Positions 25,581 through 34,327 of a stretch of DNA of 60,716 nucleotides are shown here, in pieces (position 1 is the first letter of the stretch; each line of letters opens with the position of its first letter). Made by a program: the position numbers and the translations under genes. Below the pieces are notes generated by a model that worked only from the letters and a program-made list of their open reading frames with translations, was not told where the DNA came from and did not search any database. Origin of the DNA: Microtetraspora fusca (GTDB taxonomy: Bacteria; Actinomycetota; Actinomycetes; Streptosporangiales; Streptosporangiaceae); the NCBI RefSeq assembly GCF_001570365.1, contig NZ_BBYK01000050.1:149724-210439 (forward strand), written 5' to 3'.

Positions 25581-25955
25581 ATGCCTGTCATCCGCGCCGA
25601 CCAAGCCCGCCGGTCCGAGACCCCCGGCGGCGTCATGACCACCTTCGCCTCGCCCACCCAGGGCGGTACGGCGGCAGCACTGTGGCGCGTGGACGCGAAC
25701 CCCGACACGGCGGGCCCGCCGCACGACTTCGACACCGAGCAGGTGTGGGCCTTCACGGCCGGCGCCGCGACGGTCGAGCTGGGCGGCGAGACCTTCGAGG
25801 TCGCCCCGGGCGACACGGTCGTCATGCCCCCTTCGACCCCGCGTCGGGTCACCGCCGGCCCCGAGGGCTACTCCGCCGTGGTGACCGCCGCCGCCGGAGC
25901 GACGGCCCTGCTCGCCGACGGCACCGTGCACGGCGTGCCGCCGTGGATCGCCTGA
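25581..25955 (+). CDS. Cupin-domain protein, copy 1
   Basis: A 124-residue single cupin. The motif HDFDTEQVWAFTAG lines up with cupin motif 1 but has Asp where the second His should be, and EVAPGDTVVMPPSTPRRV is motif 2 without the usual His. Metal binding is therefore doubtful or altered. MPVIRADQARR and GGVMTTFASPTQGGT are shared almost word for word with the next gene. ATG 25581 lies under MarR control by position. Enzymatic role unknown; small cupins of this type often act as quinone or dicarbonyl-modifying enzymes or binding proteins. Confidence 0.8.
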   Translation: MPVIRADQARRSETPGGVMTTFASPTQGGTAAALWRVDANPDTAGPPHDFDTEQVWAFTAGAATVELGGETFEVAPGDTVVMPPSTPRRVTAGPEGYSAVVTAAAGATALLADGTVHGVPPWIA

Positions 25956-26016
25956 CCCGCACACCCCCGTCACCACATCGAGAACCGGTTTGCCCCGACC
26001 ACTGAGGAGATCCCGA

Positions 26017-26433
26017 ATGCCCGTCATCCGTTCCGGCGACGCCCGCAGGACCACCACGCCCAACGGCGTCATGACCACGCTCGCCTCGCCCACCCAGGGC
26101 GGCGCGGAGCGGGCCGTGTGGCGCGTGGACATGCCGGCCGGCACCGCAGGCCCGCTGCACGCCTTCGACACCGAACAGATCTGGACCCTGCTCACGGGTG
26201 GTTGCACCGTCGAGATCGACGGCGAGCGGCTCCGTGTCGCTCCCGGTGACACCATGGTGCTGCCCGCCGACGTGACCCGCCAGATCTTCGCCGACCCTCA
26301 CGACGGCTTCGCCGCCGTCGTGACCGCGCCGGCGGGCGCCCGGGTCTACAACCCCGGCGGCGTCTCGGCCGCCGACGCGTGCGACCTCGCCCCCAAGGGC
26401 ACCGACCGGATCGTGCCGCCCTGGGTCGCCTGA
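26017..26433 (+). CDS. Cupin-domain protein, copy 2
   Basis: A 138-residue paralogue of the preceding gene. It has the same opening (MPVIRSGDARR), the same GVMTTLASPTQGG, and the same degenerate motif HAFDTEQIWTLLTGG with one His. It carries an extra C-terminal loop (VYNPGGVSAADACDLA) before the shared ending PPWVA. ATG 26017 follows GAGGAGAT. The pair is a tandem duplication that has diverged, probably one operon under the MarR regulator. Confidence 0.82.
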   Translation: MPVIRSGDARRTTTPNGVMTTLASPTQGGAERAVWRVDMPAGTAGPLHAFDTEQIWTLLTGGCTVEIDGERLRVAPGDTMVLPADVTRQIFADPHDGFAAVVTAPAGARVYNPGGVSAADACDLAPKGTDRIVPPWVA

Positions 26434-26497
26434 CGTACGGCGGCGCCGTCGCTCGGCGGGCGCGGGCTCCGGCGATGCGAGCGTGCCTCCGCTGAGA

Positions 26498-28420
26498 TCA
26501 CGGCCGCTCGTACGCCGCCGGACGGGACTGGGCCTCACGCAGCCGGGCCACGTCGAGCTTGCGGGAGCGGTCGAACCGGTAGACGCCGTTCTGCTCCTGG
26601 AAGGTGTCGGTGAGCTGCGTGTAGCAGTAGCCGAACATCTCGGGGTTGTCGAGCAGCGCACCCACGAGCCCGGCGAAGCGGGACTGCAGTTCTTCCTCGT
26701 TCGCCGGGCGTGCGCCGTATCCCCAGGACACGGCGTTGTCGTCGCCTCCGGCCGAGGCCGCCGCGTCCGGGTCCCACCAGATCCCGCCGAACTCGCTGCA
26801 GAAGTACGGCTGCCCGCGATATGGCAGGGACATGGCGACGTCGGCGCCGAACACGTTGGTGTACGGCCGGCCGTCCGCCAGCCCGGACAGTTGCTCGGCG
26901 AACAACTTCGGGTCCTGCTCGTACAGATGGGAGTCGTAGACGTCGCTCTCGGTCACACGGTGGGAGTAGCCGGACGCGTCGAGGACCGGCCGCGTGGTGT
27001 CGGCCGCCTTGGTGGCGAGGAACATCGCCCGCGTCACGTCGTCGAGCGTGGTGACGCGGTCGTGGATGACCTGGTGGGTCTCGTTGAGGGGACACCAGCC
27101 GACGATCGAGGGGTGGCTGTAGTCGCGCTCCACCGCCTCCAGCCACTGGGTGACGAACGAGGCGGTCGGCTGCTGGTTGTCCTCCCAGCCCGCGCCGGCC
27201 GAGGCGCCCCAGTCGCCGAACTCGCCCCACACCAGGTAGCCGAGCCGGTCGGCGTGGTAGAGGAAACGCTCCTCGAACACCTTCTGGTGCAGCCGGGCGC
27301 CGTTGAACCCCGCCTCGCGGGCGAGTTTGATGTCGGCCACCAGCGCCGCGTCGCTCGGCGCCGTCATCAGGCCGTCGGGCCAGTACCCCTGGTCGAGGAC
27401 GAGCCGCTGGAACACCGGCCGGCCGTTGAGGCGCAGCGCCCGCCCGTCGATCGACACCGAACGCAGGCCCGCGTAGCTGTCCACGCCGTCGACGACGCCG
27501 CCTTCGGCGTCGAGCAGTTCCAGGCGCAGGCCGTACAGGTGCGGATCGCCGGGACACCACAGGCGTACCCGGTCGGTGGGCACCCGCAGGACCACCCGGG
27601 GCGCGAGATCCAGATCGGCGCGTACCTCCGCGCGCGCGACCTCTCCCGCGATCTCGCCCGCCGCCTGTCCGGTCGTCTCCCCCGCGACACCCTCCGCGGG
27701 CGTACCCGCGTCCTCACCCGGGTCGCCGCAGCGTGGGGCGTCGGTGAGTACGGCGCGGACCGTCCATCCGGGCCTGTTCGCGGTGAGCGGCACCTCGAGG
27801 TGGAACGCCGATCCCGCCACGTCGGGGGTGATCCGGGGGCGCCGCAGCCGGACCTCCGGCACCGCCTCCAGCCAGACGGTCTGCCAGATGCCCGTGGTCC
27901 TGGTGTAGTGCACGCCGCTGTTGGCGTAGGTCGTGGACTGCTTCCCCCGAGCCTGTACGGCATGGCGCGGGTCGCGGGCCCGGACGACGACGGTCATCTC
28001 CTCACCGGGCTCGACCACCCCGCCCAGGTCGGCGGTGAACGGCGTGAAGCCGCCGCGGTGCCGGGCCACCTCGACGCCGTTCACCCAGACGGTCGTGTCG
28101 TGATCGACGGCCTGGAAGTGCAGCAGGACCCGCCGCCCCACCCACCCGGCGGGGAGGGTGACCGTCCTGCGGTACCACACGGCCTCCAGGAAGTCAGTGA
28201 TCCCGATCCCCGACAGGGTCGACTCAGGAGCGAACGGCACGATGATGCGGCCGTTCAGGGCGCGGTCGCGCAACCCGCGTTCGAGACCGGAGTCGGCCTG
28301 GTCGATCTCGAACTCCCACTCGCCGTTGAGTGACATCCACTCCTCGCGGACGAACTGCGGGCGTGGGTGCTCCGGGCGCGGCGTCTCCATCGGTACGGCC
28401 AGGGCGTGGGGCGACGGCAT
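26498..28420 (-). CDS. Glycoside hydrolase family 2 enzyme
   Basis: A 640-residue GH2 protein of the beta-glucuronidase/beta-galactosidase fold. The N-terminal sugar-binding jelly roll covers about 10-180 (LNGEWEFEID, YRRTVTLPAGWVGRRVLLHFQAVD), an Ig-like domain about 185-330, and the catalytic barrel from about 335. The acid/base Glu is in CPLNETH and the nucleophile Glu in CSEFGG. There is no signal peptide, so it works on imported glycosides. ATG 28420 has GGGAGC upstream. A LacI regulator lies 1.1 kb away on the same strand and probably controls it. Sugar specificity not inferable. Confidence 0.9.
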   Translation of the reverse strand: MPSPHALAVPMETPRPEHPRPQFVREEWMSLNGEWEFEIDQADSGLERGLRDRALNGRIIVPFAPESTLSGIGITDFLEAVWYRRTVTLPAGWVGRRVLLHFQAVDHDTTVWVNGVEVARHRGGFTPFTADLGGVVEPGEEMTVVVRARDPRHAVQARGKQSTTYANSGVHYTRTTGIWQTVWLEAVPEVRLRRPRITPDVAGSAFHLEVPLTANRPGWTVRAVLTDAPRCGDPGEDAGTPAEGVAGETTGQAAGEIAGEVARAEVRADLDLAPRVVLRVPTDRVRLWCPGDPHLYGLRLELLDAEGGVVDGVDSYAGLRSVSIDGRALRLNGRPVFQRLVLDQGYWPDGLMTAPSDAALVADIKLAREAGFNGARLHQKVFEERFLYHADRLGYLVWGEFGDWGASAGAGWEDNQQPTASFVTQWLEAVERDYSHPSIVGWCPLNETHQVIHDRVTTLDDVTRAMFLATKAADTTRPVLDASGYSHRVTESDVYDSHLYEQDPKLFAEQLSGLADGRPYTNVFGADVAMSLPYRGQPYFCSEFGGIWWDPDAAASAGGDDNAVSWGYGARPANEEELQSRFAGLVGALLDNPEMFGYCYTQLTDTFQEQNGVYRFDRSRKLDVARLREAQSRPAAYERP

Positions 28421-28520
28421 GTGATGCTCCCGGGGGGAAGGAGGTCGTGACCTGCGAGCGAAGCGTATTACAACGTGGGAATCTGGCAACAGAAACCTAC
28501 TGCGCCTGCCTTGAACCGCT

Positions 28521-28736
28521 TCAGGGAGAATGCTGGCCCTCTTGGTCCCGGGGCGGACCATGGAGAGCGCGAAGACCGGTGTCGAGGTCGGCGCCGGTGA
28601 AGGTGTAGCGGTCGAGGAAGCCGATGTGGTCGCAGCAGATGGGCGAGAGGCGGGCTTGCACGGCAGGGTCGGTGACGGGGAAGCCGTCGGCGCGAAGCTT
28701 CTTCACGGCGACCTGACCGGCGAGGACGGGGAACAC
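28521..28736 (-). pseudogene. Tn3-family transposase C-terminal remnant
   Basis: The minus frame reads VQARLSPICCDHIGFLDRYTF, matching the conserved ending of Tn3-type transposases (RLSP-x-HxHINxxGRYxF), then GLRALHGP. Everything upstream is gone. It indicates an old transposon between the GH2 gene and its regulator. Confidence 0.65.
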
Positions 28737-28858
28737 GCCGTGACCTCGACCTGGAGAGACCTCTCGCCGGGGATCACGAGAGGCGCTCGATCGTCACGGG
28801 AATCAGCCCCTGGTAGCGCGTGATCGTCATCAACTCCCGCAGCAGAGCCCCGACGGCG

Positions 28859-29527
28859 TCACCCGCCCGGCGGAGCGCCCAGACAGGCGGTCAGGTCGAT
28901 GCTCGAGGCCACGCCCGGGCCGATCCGGCGAAGATCCCAGGTGAACACGTCTCCGGCCACGCGCCGACGAGCTGTGCCGAGCACGCGAGCCTGCGGGCCG
29001 GCGACGTCGTCGGCGAGCGTCATCCCCCAGACCTGCCGCAGGTGGGCCACCTGGTCCTCGCGCGGCGCGTCGGCGAACAGGATCCGGTAGACGCGCTTCT
29101 CGTGGAATCCCTCGGGGACCTCGGGAGGAGCGAACCGCAGCGGGGGCGAGCCGGGCAAGGCCGCGTGGTCGTGGAAGCGGGTCCGCAACGTCGTCTCATC
29201 AGGCAGCGCACCTGCCCCCAGCCGTCGGTAGACCGTCTCGGCGTCACCCCTTCGGACCGGGACGATCCGGACGCGGAGCCTCGGATCCGCGCGGATCGCG
29301 CGACTGAAGGCCGCCGAACCCCACCAGTCACCGTCCGCTGCCGTCCACACGGCGTTGGCCAGGCCGGTCGCCGTGTGATCGTCCGCGAGCATGAACTCCT
29401 CGACGGCGACTCCGTCCGGCTGTGCCGACGGGTCGCCGTCCCACGCCTCGGGGAAGATCAAGTAGTAGTCCAACGCCGGGTGTGCCGTGCGTCCGGCGAC
29501 CGGCGTCGCCTCCTCGACTCGGCGCAT
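28859..29527 (-). CDS. Conserved hypothetical protein
   Basis: A 222-residue protein that I do not recognise. The sequence shows an acidic, aromatic N-terminal region (ALDYYLIFPEAWDGDPSA), a central helix-rich part (DDHTATGLANAVWTAADGDWWG), then an LRVRIVPVRRGDAETVYRRLG strand-helix pair and a C-terminal half with FHEKRVYRILFADAP. No signal peptide or membrane segment. ATG 29527 has GGAG close by, 26 bases after the LacI gene on the same strand, so the two may be co-transcribed. The upstream in-frame extension overlaps lacI and was not used. Confidence 0.55.
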   Translation of the reverse strand: MRRVEEATPVAGRTAHPALDYYLIFPEAWDGDPSAQPDGVAVEEFMLADDHTATGLANAVWTAADGDWWGSAAFSRAIRADPRLRVRIVPVRRGDAETVYRRLGAGALPDETTLRTRFHDHAALPGSPPLRFAPPEVPEGFHEKRVYRILFADAPREDQVAHLRQVWGMTLADDVAGPQARVLGTARRRVAGDVFTWDLRRIGPGVASSIDLTACLGAPPGG

Positions 29528-29552
29528 CTCTCCGTTCAAATGCGGCGTCCTC

Positions 29553-30671
29553 TCATTCCGTGCCGTGTCGCGGCCAGGTGCTTTCACGGACGACGAGCCG
29601 GTGCGGGACGACATACGTGACGGGCGGCGAGGTGTCGCCGTCGATCCGCCGCAGCAGCGCCTCGAGGGCCAAGCGCGCCAGCTCCTTCTTGTCCGGGGCG
29701 ACGGTTGTCAGTGCGGGATGGGAGAAGGCGCCCTCCGGGGTGTCGTCCCAGCCGAGGACGGCGACGTCCTCGGGGACGCGGATCCCCGCGCGGCGCAGCG
29801 CGCGCATGGCGCCGATCGCGAGCAGGTCGTTGGCACAGACCAGCGCGTCGAGCCCGAGCGCATGCCGAGCAGGCGCGTCCCGAGGAGGAATGTCGAGCAC
29901 GGGTGCGTCCTGGCCGGATACGTGCTGATCTGGCGTGTCCCGGCCGGGGAGCCGCGCCAGGAACTCGGCCACCCGGGCGTCGCCCTCCTCTCGGGAGTAC
30001 GCGGCCGCCGGGAGGACCAGCGCGCGATCCAGTGGGAGCCCGGCCGCGGCAAGCGCCTGCTCGTACCCTTGGAGCCGCAGGTCGCCGGTGCCGCGCGGCC
30101 GCCAGGCCTGGTGCCCGAGGAAGCCGATCCGCTCGCGTCCGGTCTCCAGCAGGTGCCGCGTCGCCTCCGCGGCCGAGGCGACGTTGTCGATCGCCACGTG
30201 GTCCAGGCCGGACTCCTCGGAAGTGACGTGCTCCCCGATCAGGACGATGGGCGTGCGGTCCCTGCGGGCGGCGAGTTGCGGGCCGGTCATCTCCAGCGGG
30301 CTGAAGATGATGCCGTCGATGACCCTGACCCGGAAGCCTTCGGCGACCACACCCTCACGACCGGCCTCACCGTGCGTCTCGTCGATGAGCACCGTGTACC
30401 CCGACTGCGCCGCGCCTTCGATCATGACGTGCGCCAGCTCGCTGAAGTACGGGTTGCCGATCGCGGGCACGGCCAGGGCGAGCAGGTTGGCGCGGCCCAT
30501 GCGCAGCTGCCTGCCCGCGACGCTGGGCCGGTAGTCGAGCTCCTCGATCGCGGCGAGCACCCGTGCCCTGGTCTCCGGGCGGACGTTGGCCCGCTCGTGC
30601 AGCACGTTGGACACCGTCTTCCACGAGACGCCCGCGCGCTGCGCGACGTCCTGAATCCGGGCGGGCCTCAT
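29553..30671 (-). CDS. LacI-family regulator
   Basis: A 372-residue LacI repressor: helix-turn-helix at 1-50 (IQDVAQRAGVSWKTVSNVLHE), hinge helix around 50-60, then a periplasmic-binding-protein-like sugar domain. It ends with the usual VVPHRLVVREST. Residues about 243-272 hold an extra surface loop made of three Asp-Ala/Thr-Pro units (GRDTPDQ, GQDAPVL, PRDAPAR), absent from typical members. ATG 30671 follows GGGAGG. Probably controls the nearby GH2 glycosidase in response to a sugar. Confidence 0.9.
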   Translation of the reverse strand: MRPARIQDVAQRAGVSWKTVSNVLHERANVRPETRARVLAAIEELDYRPSVAGRQLRMGRANLLALAVPAIGNPYFSELAHVMIEGAAQSGYTVLIDETHGEAGREGVVAEGFRVRVIDGIIFSPLEMTGPQLAARRDRTPIVLIGEHVTSEESGLDHVAIDNVASAAEATRHLLETGRERIGFLGHQAWRPRGTGDLRLQGYEQALAAAGLPLDRALVLPAAAYSREEGDARVAEFLARLPGRDTPDQHVSGQDAPVLDIPPRDAPARHALGLDALVCANDLLAIGAMRALRRAGIRVPEDVAVLGWDDTPEGAFSHPALTTVAPDKKELARLALEALLRRIDGDTSPPVTYVVPHRLVVRESTWPRHGTE

Positions 30672-30814
30672 CCTCGCGCCTCCCCAACCGGGTGCTCCGG
30701 GGCGACAGCCTAGTGCCGCCCCCGCGCCGCGCGACGCCCCGCAGGACGACCGATCGGGTGGCGGATCACGCACACGCCGACCTGGAGGACCGCCGCAGGC
30801 GGACAAGATCGTTC

Positions 30815-31822
30815 TTATCCCTTGGCGTGGCCCGCTTCGCGAACATGAGCAGGCCGGCGGAACGTGGCGCGGTAGTCCCGCGGCCGCTGGCCCGTGTGCC
30901 GGGCGAAGATGGCGCTGAAGGTGCTCGTGTCCGCGTACCCGAGGTCGGCGGCGATGCGCGCGACTGTCCGGTCGGTCGTCTCCAGCAGATGACGAGCCCG
31001 GCGGACCCGAGCGGATTGCAGGTACGCCAGCGGGGTCTGACCGGCCTCCTCACCGAAGCGGCGGAGCATGGTTCGCGTGCTCACGTGAAACGCTTCGGCG
31101 AGGACGGACAGGTCGTAGCGCGCCCCGAGATTCTGGTCGAGCCACCGCTTCACCGCGAGTGAGAACTCACGGCCGACGGCGGGCATCAGCGCCAGGTCGA
31201 CGTAGGGAGCCTGGGTGGCGCGTGCATCGTCGACGAGCGCGATGCGTGCGGTGCTGCGGGCGACGCGGGGGCCGTCGTGCTCACGGATCAGCTGGAGCGC
31301 GAAGTCGTACATGGCACTGAAGGCGGCGGTCGTCGTCACACCGCGATCGGTGACCACGAGGTGCTCGGGGCGCACCTTCACGTCGGCGTATCGACGGGCG
31401 AGCTGGTCCGCGAACAGCCAGGACGTCGTCGCCTCGCGGCCGTCGAGCAGGCCGGCCTCGGCGACGAGGAAGGCGCCGACACAGATCGACACGACGGCGA
31501 TGCCGGAGGCGGCCTGCGACCGGATCGACGCCACTTCTGGCCTCAGGTTCGCGAGCGTCGCGTCGAGATCGAGCCTGGGCGAAAGCTCGAAACCCGGCAC
31601 GATCAGGACGTCGACGGGGCGCAGGGCCGTGGCCTCGATGGTCCGGCCGCCGGACGCGACCACCCGCCGCCGGGGCGAGACGACGGACACCTCGTGCGGC
31701 GGTCGATCCGACCCTTGCGCCGCCGCGATGTGATCGGCCATGGACAGCAGGTCGGGGATCCCGAACACCTCCGAGGCGAAGCAGCCGGGATACGCCAGCA
31801 CGCCCAGGCGCAGCGGTTTCAT
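30815..31822 (-). CDS. GlxA-family AraC regulator with DJ-1/PfpI domain
   Basis: A 335-residue regulator. Residues 1-190 form a DJ-1/PfpI-like domain (LRLGVLAYPGCFASEVFGIPDLL, and the nucleophile-elbow-like VSICVGAFLVAEAGLLDG with Cys). Residues 225-325 form the AraC double helix-turn-helix (LSVLAEAFHVSTRTMLRRF, VARIAADLGYADTSTFSAIFARH). It faces a dienelactone hydrolase gene, with two 12-bp palindromes between them, so it probably controls that gene. ATG 31822 follows GGAGGAA. Inducer unknown. Confidence 0.9.
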   Translation of the reverse strand: MKPLRLGVLAYPGCFASEVFGIPDLLSMADHIAAAQGSDRPPHEVSVVSPRRRVVASGGRTIEATALRPVDVLIVPGFELSPRLDLDATLANLRPEVASIRSQAASGIAVVSICVGAFLVAEAGLLDGREATTSWLFADQLARRYADVKVRPEHLVVTDRGVTTTAAFSAMYDFALQLIREHDGPRVARSTARIALVDDARATQAPYVDLALMPAVGREFSLAVKRWLDQNLGARYDLSVLAEAFHVSTRTMLRRFGEEAGQTPLAYLQSARVRRARHLLETTDRTVARIAADLGYADTSTFSAIFARHTGQRPRDYRATFRRPAHVREAGHAKG

Positions 31823-31845
31823 GGTTCCTCCAGCCCCCACGGGGT

Positions 31846-31878
31846 GGCGATATTGCCGCTCTATATGGCGATATCGCC
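31846..31878. promoter_or_regulatory. Twin palindromes between divergent genes
   Basis: ggcgatattgcc (31846-31857) and the perfect palindrome ggcgatatcgcc (31867-31878) are 21 bp apart centre to centre, between the GlxA-like regulator and the dienelactone hydrolase. Likely operators for the regulator. Confidence 0.65.
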
Positions 31879-31916
31879 ACTTCTCGTGGGGACAGTGTCC
31901 CAGCACACTCTCGATC

Positions 31917-32735
31917 ATGACAACCATGCGAACGCGGCGTGACGACCCCTTGGATGACTTCTCCCGGAGAGTCGTCAGCGTCGATGACGTCAGCAAGATC
32001 GTGTACACCGCCGGGACAGGACCCGGCGTCATCCTGATGCCCGAGATGCCGGGCATCAGCCCCGACGTCGCACGGTTGGCACGCTGGGTACGCGATGCCG
32101 GCTTCTCCGTGTACCTGCCCTCTCTCTTCGGCGTCGACGGCGCCTACCCGACCACCGAGGCAGGCGAGGCGGTCGTCCGGCGCGCATGCGTCAGCGCCGA
32201 GTTCCGCGCGTTCGCCGGGGGCGGCACCAGCCCCGTCGCGGCGTGGCTGCGCGGCCTCGCGCGCATCGCGCATGCGGAGTGCGGTGGGCCGGGTGTCGGC
32301 GCGGTCGGACTGTGTTTCACGGGTAACTTCGCGCTGACCATGGCGCTCGAACCGGCCGTCATCGCCCCGGTCGTCAACCATCCCTCGCTGCCGCTCGACG
32401 ACCCCGGGGGGCTGGAGATCGGAGACGAAGACGCGGCCGCCCTGGCCGAACGTGTCGAACGAGACGGGTTGAAGGTGCTGGCCTACCGCTTCGACAACGA
32501 CAGGTGGTGCACGGGCCGGCGGTTCGCGGCCTACCGAAAGCTACTCGGAGAAGCGTTCGACGGCCGTGTGCTTCCCGCCGACGTGGCGAACACGAACCCT
32601 CCCCCCTTCTTCCGCGACGTCGTCGGGTGCGCCCACAGCGTCACTACGGCACATCTCGTGGACGAGCAGGGTCACCCGACGGTGCGCGCCCGTGATGAGA
32701 TCATCGCCTTCCTCAAGGAGCGGCTCAGAGGGTGA
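31917..32735 (+). CDS. Dienelactone hydrolase family protein
   Basis: A 272-residue alpha/beta hydrolase of the dienelactone hydrolase family. The Cys nucleophile lies in GLCFTGNFAL (about residue 128), replacing Ser as in true dienelactone hydrolases. The catalytic His is in GHPTVRARDE near the end. The opening MPEMPGISPDVARLARW supplies the oxyanion region. It would hydrolyse a lactone or enol-ester, perhaps in aromatic breakdown, though no catechol genes are nearby. ATG 31917 has no good ribosome binding site; ATG 31926 is possible. Divergent from the GlxA-like regulator. Confidence 0.87.
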   Translation: MTTMRTRRDDPLDDFSRRVVSVDDVSKIVYTAGTGPGVILMPEMPGISPDVARLARWVRDAGFSVYLPSLFGVDGAYPTTEAGEAVVRRACVSAEFRAFAGGGTSPVAAWLRGLARIAHAECGGPGVGAVGLCFTGNFALTMALEPAVIAPVVNHPSLPLDDPGGLEIGDEDAAALAERVERDGLKVLAYRFDNDRWCTGRRFAAYRKLLGEAFDGRVLPADVANTNPPPFFRDVVGCAHSVTTAHLVDEQGHPTVRARDEIIAFLKERLRG

Positions 32736-32833
32736 CGCGCGTCCGGCCTCCAACTGGTCCAGGCCGGCCAGTTCGGCTGCGCATCGAGTTGATCACAGGG
32801 CGCACCCACGGCCGGCTCCGCTGGTCTCAACGA

Positions 32834-33178
32834 TCAGGAGCGGGTAAGGAAGTCGGCCAGCCTGCCGCGGCTGCGTTGGAGGCCGTCGATGCGCTCGTCC
32901 ATGGCCGCGAGTTCTCCGTTCAGGATGTCCCACAGTTCCGCGCACCATTCGAAGTCCGGGCGCTCGCCCCGCGCACAGGGCAGCACCGAACGGATCACCT
33001 CGGTCGACAGGCCCGCTTTCAGCAGCCCACGCACCTGCCGCACGGTGACGACTGCGTCCTCCTCGTAGTAGCGGTAGCCGTTCGAACCGCGCTTGGTATC
33101 AAGCAGGCCCTGCGCCTCGTAATAACGCAGCAGCCGCCGGCTGACCCCGGTACGCCGGGACAACTCCCCGATCAGCAT
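32834..33178 (-). CDS. MerR-family regulator
   Basis: A 114-residue MerR protein: MLIGELSRRTGVSRRLLRYYEAQGLL winged helix, NGYRYYEEDAVVTVRQVRGLLKAG, then a short dimerisation helix. Two Cys (PCARGERPDFEWC) could bind a ligand or metal but the spacing is not diagnostic. ATG 33178 has GGAG eight bases upstream. It diverges from an aminotransferase gene starting 115 bases away, a common pairing in actinomycetes. Confidence 0.87.
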   Translation of the reverse strand: MLIGELSRRTGVSRRLLRYYEAQGLLDTKRGSNGYRYYEEDAVVTVRQVRGLLKAGLSTEVIRSVLPCARGERPDFEWCAELWDILNGELAAMDERIDGLQRSRGRLADFLTRS

Positions 33179-33292
33179 GTGACTCACTCCGTCTGAGGTT
33201 GACCCTGCCACCGATGTCACCCCCTAACGTCACCTCGTCAGCGGGCATTCCGTCCGCGCAATGACCAGGGATCTGTACCGCTGGAGCGAGAC

Positions 33293-34096
33293 ATGCAGTC
33301 TTTTGTCGTACAACGAAACGGCCAGGCAGCGAGCGCTGCGGAGTTGGCGCCGCTCGCCTTCGCGGGCTACGCCCACTTCACCGCGATGCAGGTGCGCGGT
33401 AGCCGGATCCGGGGACTGGACCTCCATCTGGACCGGCTGCGCTCGGCCTCCATGGAGCTGTTCGGGCGCGCGTTGCCCGACGACCGAGTTCGGACCTTCC
33501 TACGGAAAGCTCTGCAGGTCGGCCCCGCCGACCTCTCGCTGACGGCCACGGTGTACCCGTCGGAAGGCGAGTTCACCGCAGCGGGGGCTGACGTGGAACC
33601 CGAGCTGCTGGTGCGCACTGGACCGGCTGCAGACGGTCCCCAAGGCCCGCTCGCGCTGGCGGTGGTCGAGCACGAACGGGTGCTCCCGGCGGTGAAGCAC
33701 GTCGGAGAGGTGGCCAAGACCTATTTCCTTCGTCAGGCCGTCGGCCAGGGCTTTGATGACGCCGCTTTCGTCGACCGCCGGGGCCGGTTCAGCGAAGGGA
33801 CGATCTGGAATCTGGCCTTTTGGGACGGCACGGCGGTGGTGTGGCCGGAGGCCGAGATACTGATCGGGACCACAATGGCCGTCGTTCGCCGCCAACTGGA
33901 TCGCCTCGGCGTACCCCAGCGTGTCCAGGAGGTAAGGCCTCCCGACCTGCCGAGGCTGGCCGGGGCCGTGGTGATGAACTCATGGACGCCGGGTGTGCCG
34001 GTACACCGGATCGGCTCCGTGCCCATGCCCGCAGCACCGTCGTTCCACGAAGTGCTGCACCGGGCCTGGCACGCCGAACCACGCACCGCGCCCTGA
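33293..34096 (+). CDS. Aminotransferase class IV family protein
   Basis: A 267-residue PLP fold-type IV protein, related to branched-chain aminotransferases and aminodeoxychorismate lyases. The PLP-binding Lys is probably in LPAVKHVGEVAK (about 128-139), and the DRRGRFSEGTIWNLAFW stretch (about 163-180) carries the Glu and Asn that hold the cofactor, in place of the usual EGTxSNxF. It would move an amino group or cleave an aminoketo acid. The MerR gene opposite likely controls it. ATG 33293 is used with a purine-rich leader. Substrate unknown. Confidence 0.82.
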   Translation: MQSFVVQRNGQAASAAELAPLAFAGYAHFTAMQVRGSRIRGLDLHLDRLRSASMELFGRALPDDRVRTFLRKALQVGPADLSLTATVYPSEGEFTAAGADVEPELLVRTGPAADGPQGPLALAVVEHERVLPAVKHVGEVAKTYFLRQAVGQGFDDAAFVDRRGRFSEGTIWNLAFWDGTAVVWPEAEILIGTTMAVVRRQLDRLGVPQRVQEVRPPDLPRLAGAVVMNSWTPGVPVHRIGSVPMPAAPSFHEVLHRAWHAEPRTAP

Positions 34097-34226
34097 GGCT
34101 CCAATCCGTTTCGCGTCGGTTTCCAGGATGGTGCGGCGATCACGACGCCCTGTGAGGGCCAGGACTGGGTAGGCGGATTCCAGCCACCAGCTACGGCAGT
34201 TGGCGCGTCCGGGAGCCCCTCCAACC

Positions 34227-34256
34227 TTGACGTGGGCAAGCGAGGTCGCTTAGGAC
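34227..34256 (+). promoter_or_regulatory. SigA-like promoter for the IclR gene
   Basis: A -35 ttgacg (34227-34232) and -10 taggac (34251-34256) with an 18-bp spacer lie about 70 bases before the IclR start. No other element was seen in the 230-base gap. Confidence 0.45.
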
Positions 34257-34327
34257 ATCCACCATGTGCCGCCGGTCGTCAGGAAATCCGCTCGACAGGG
34301 CCGGAAGCGGCGTGAGGAGGAAGACCG

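Noticed and set aside
33199-33230. A MerR-type promoter (ttgacc, 20-bp spacer, taacgt) between the MerR gene and the aminotransferase.
   Set aside because: The spacer has no inverted repeat, so the match is probably by chance; a MerR operator in this gap remains likely but not located.
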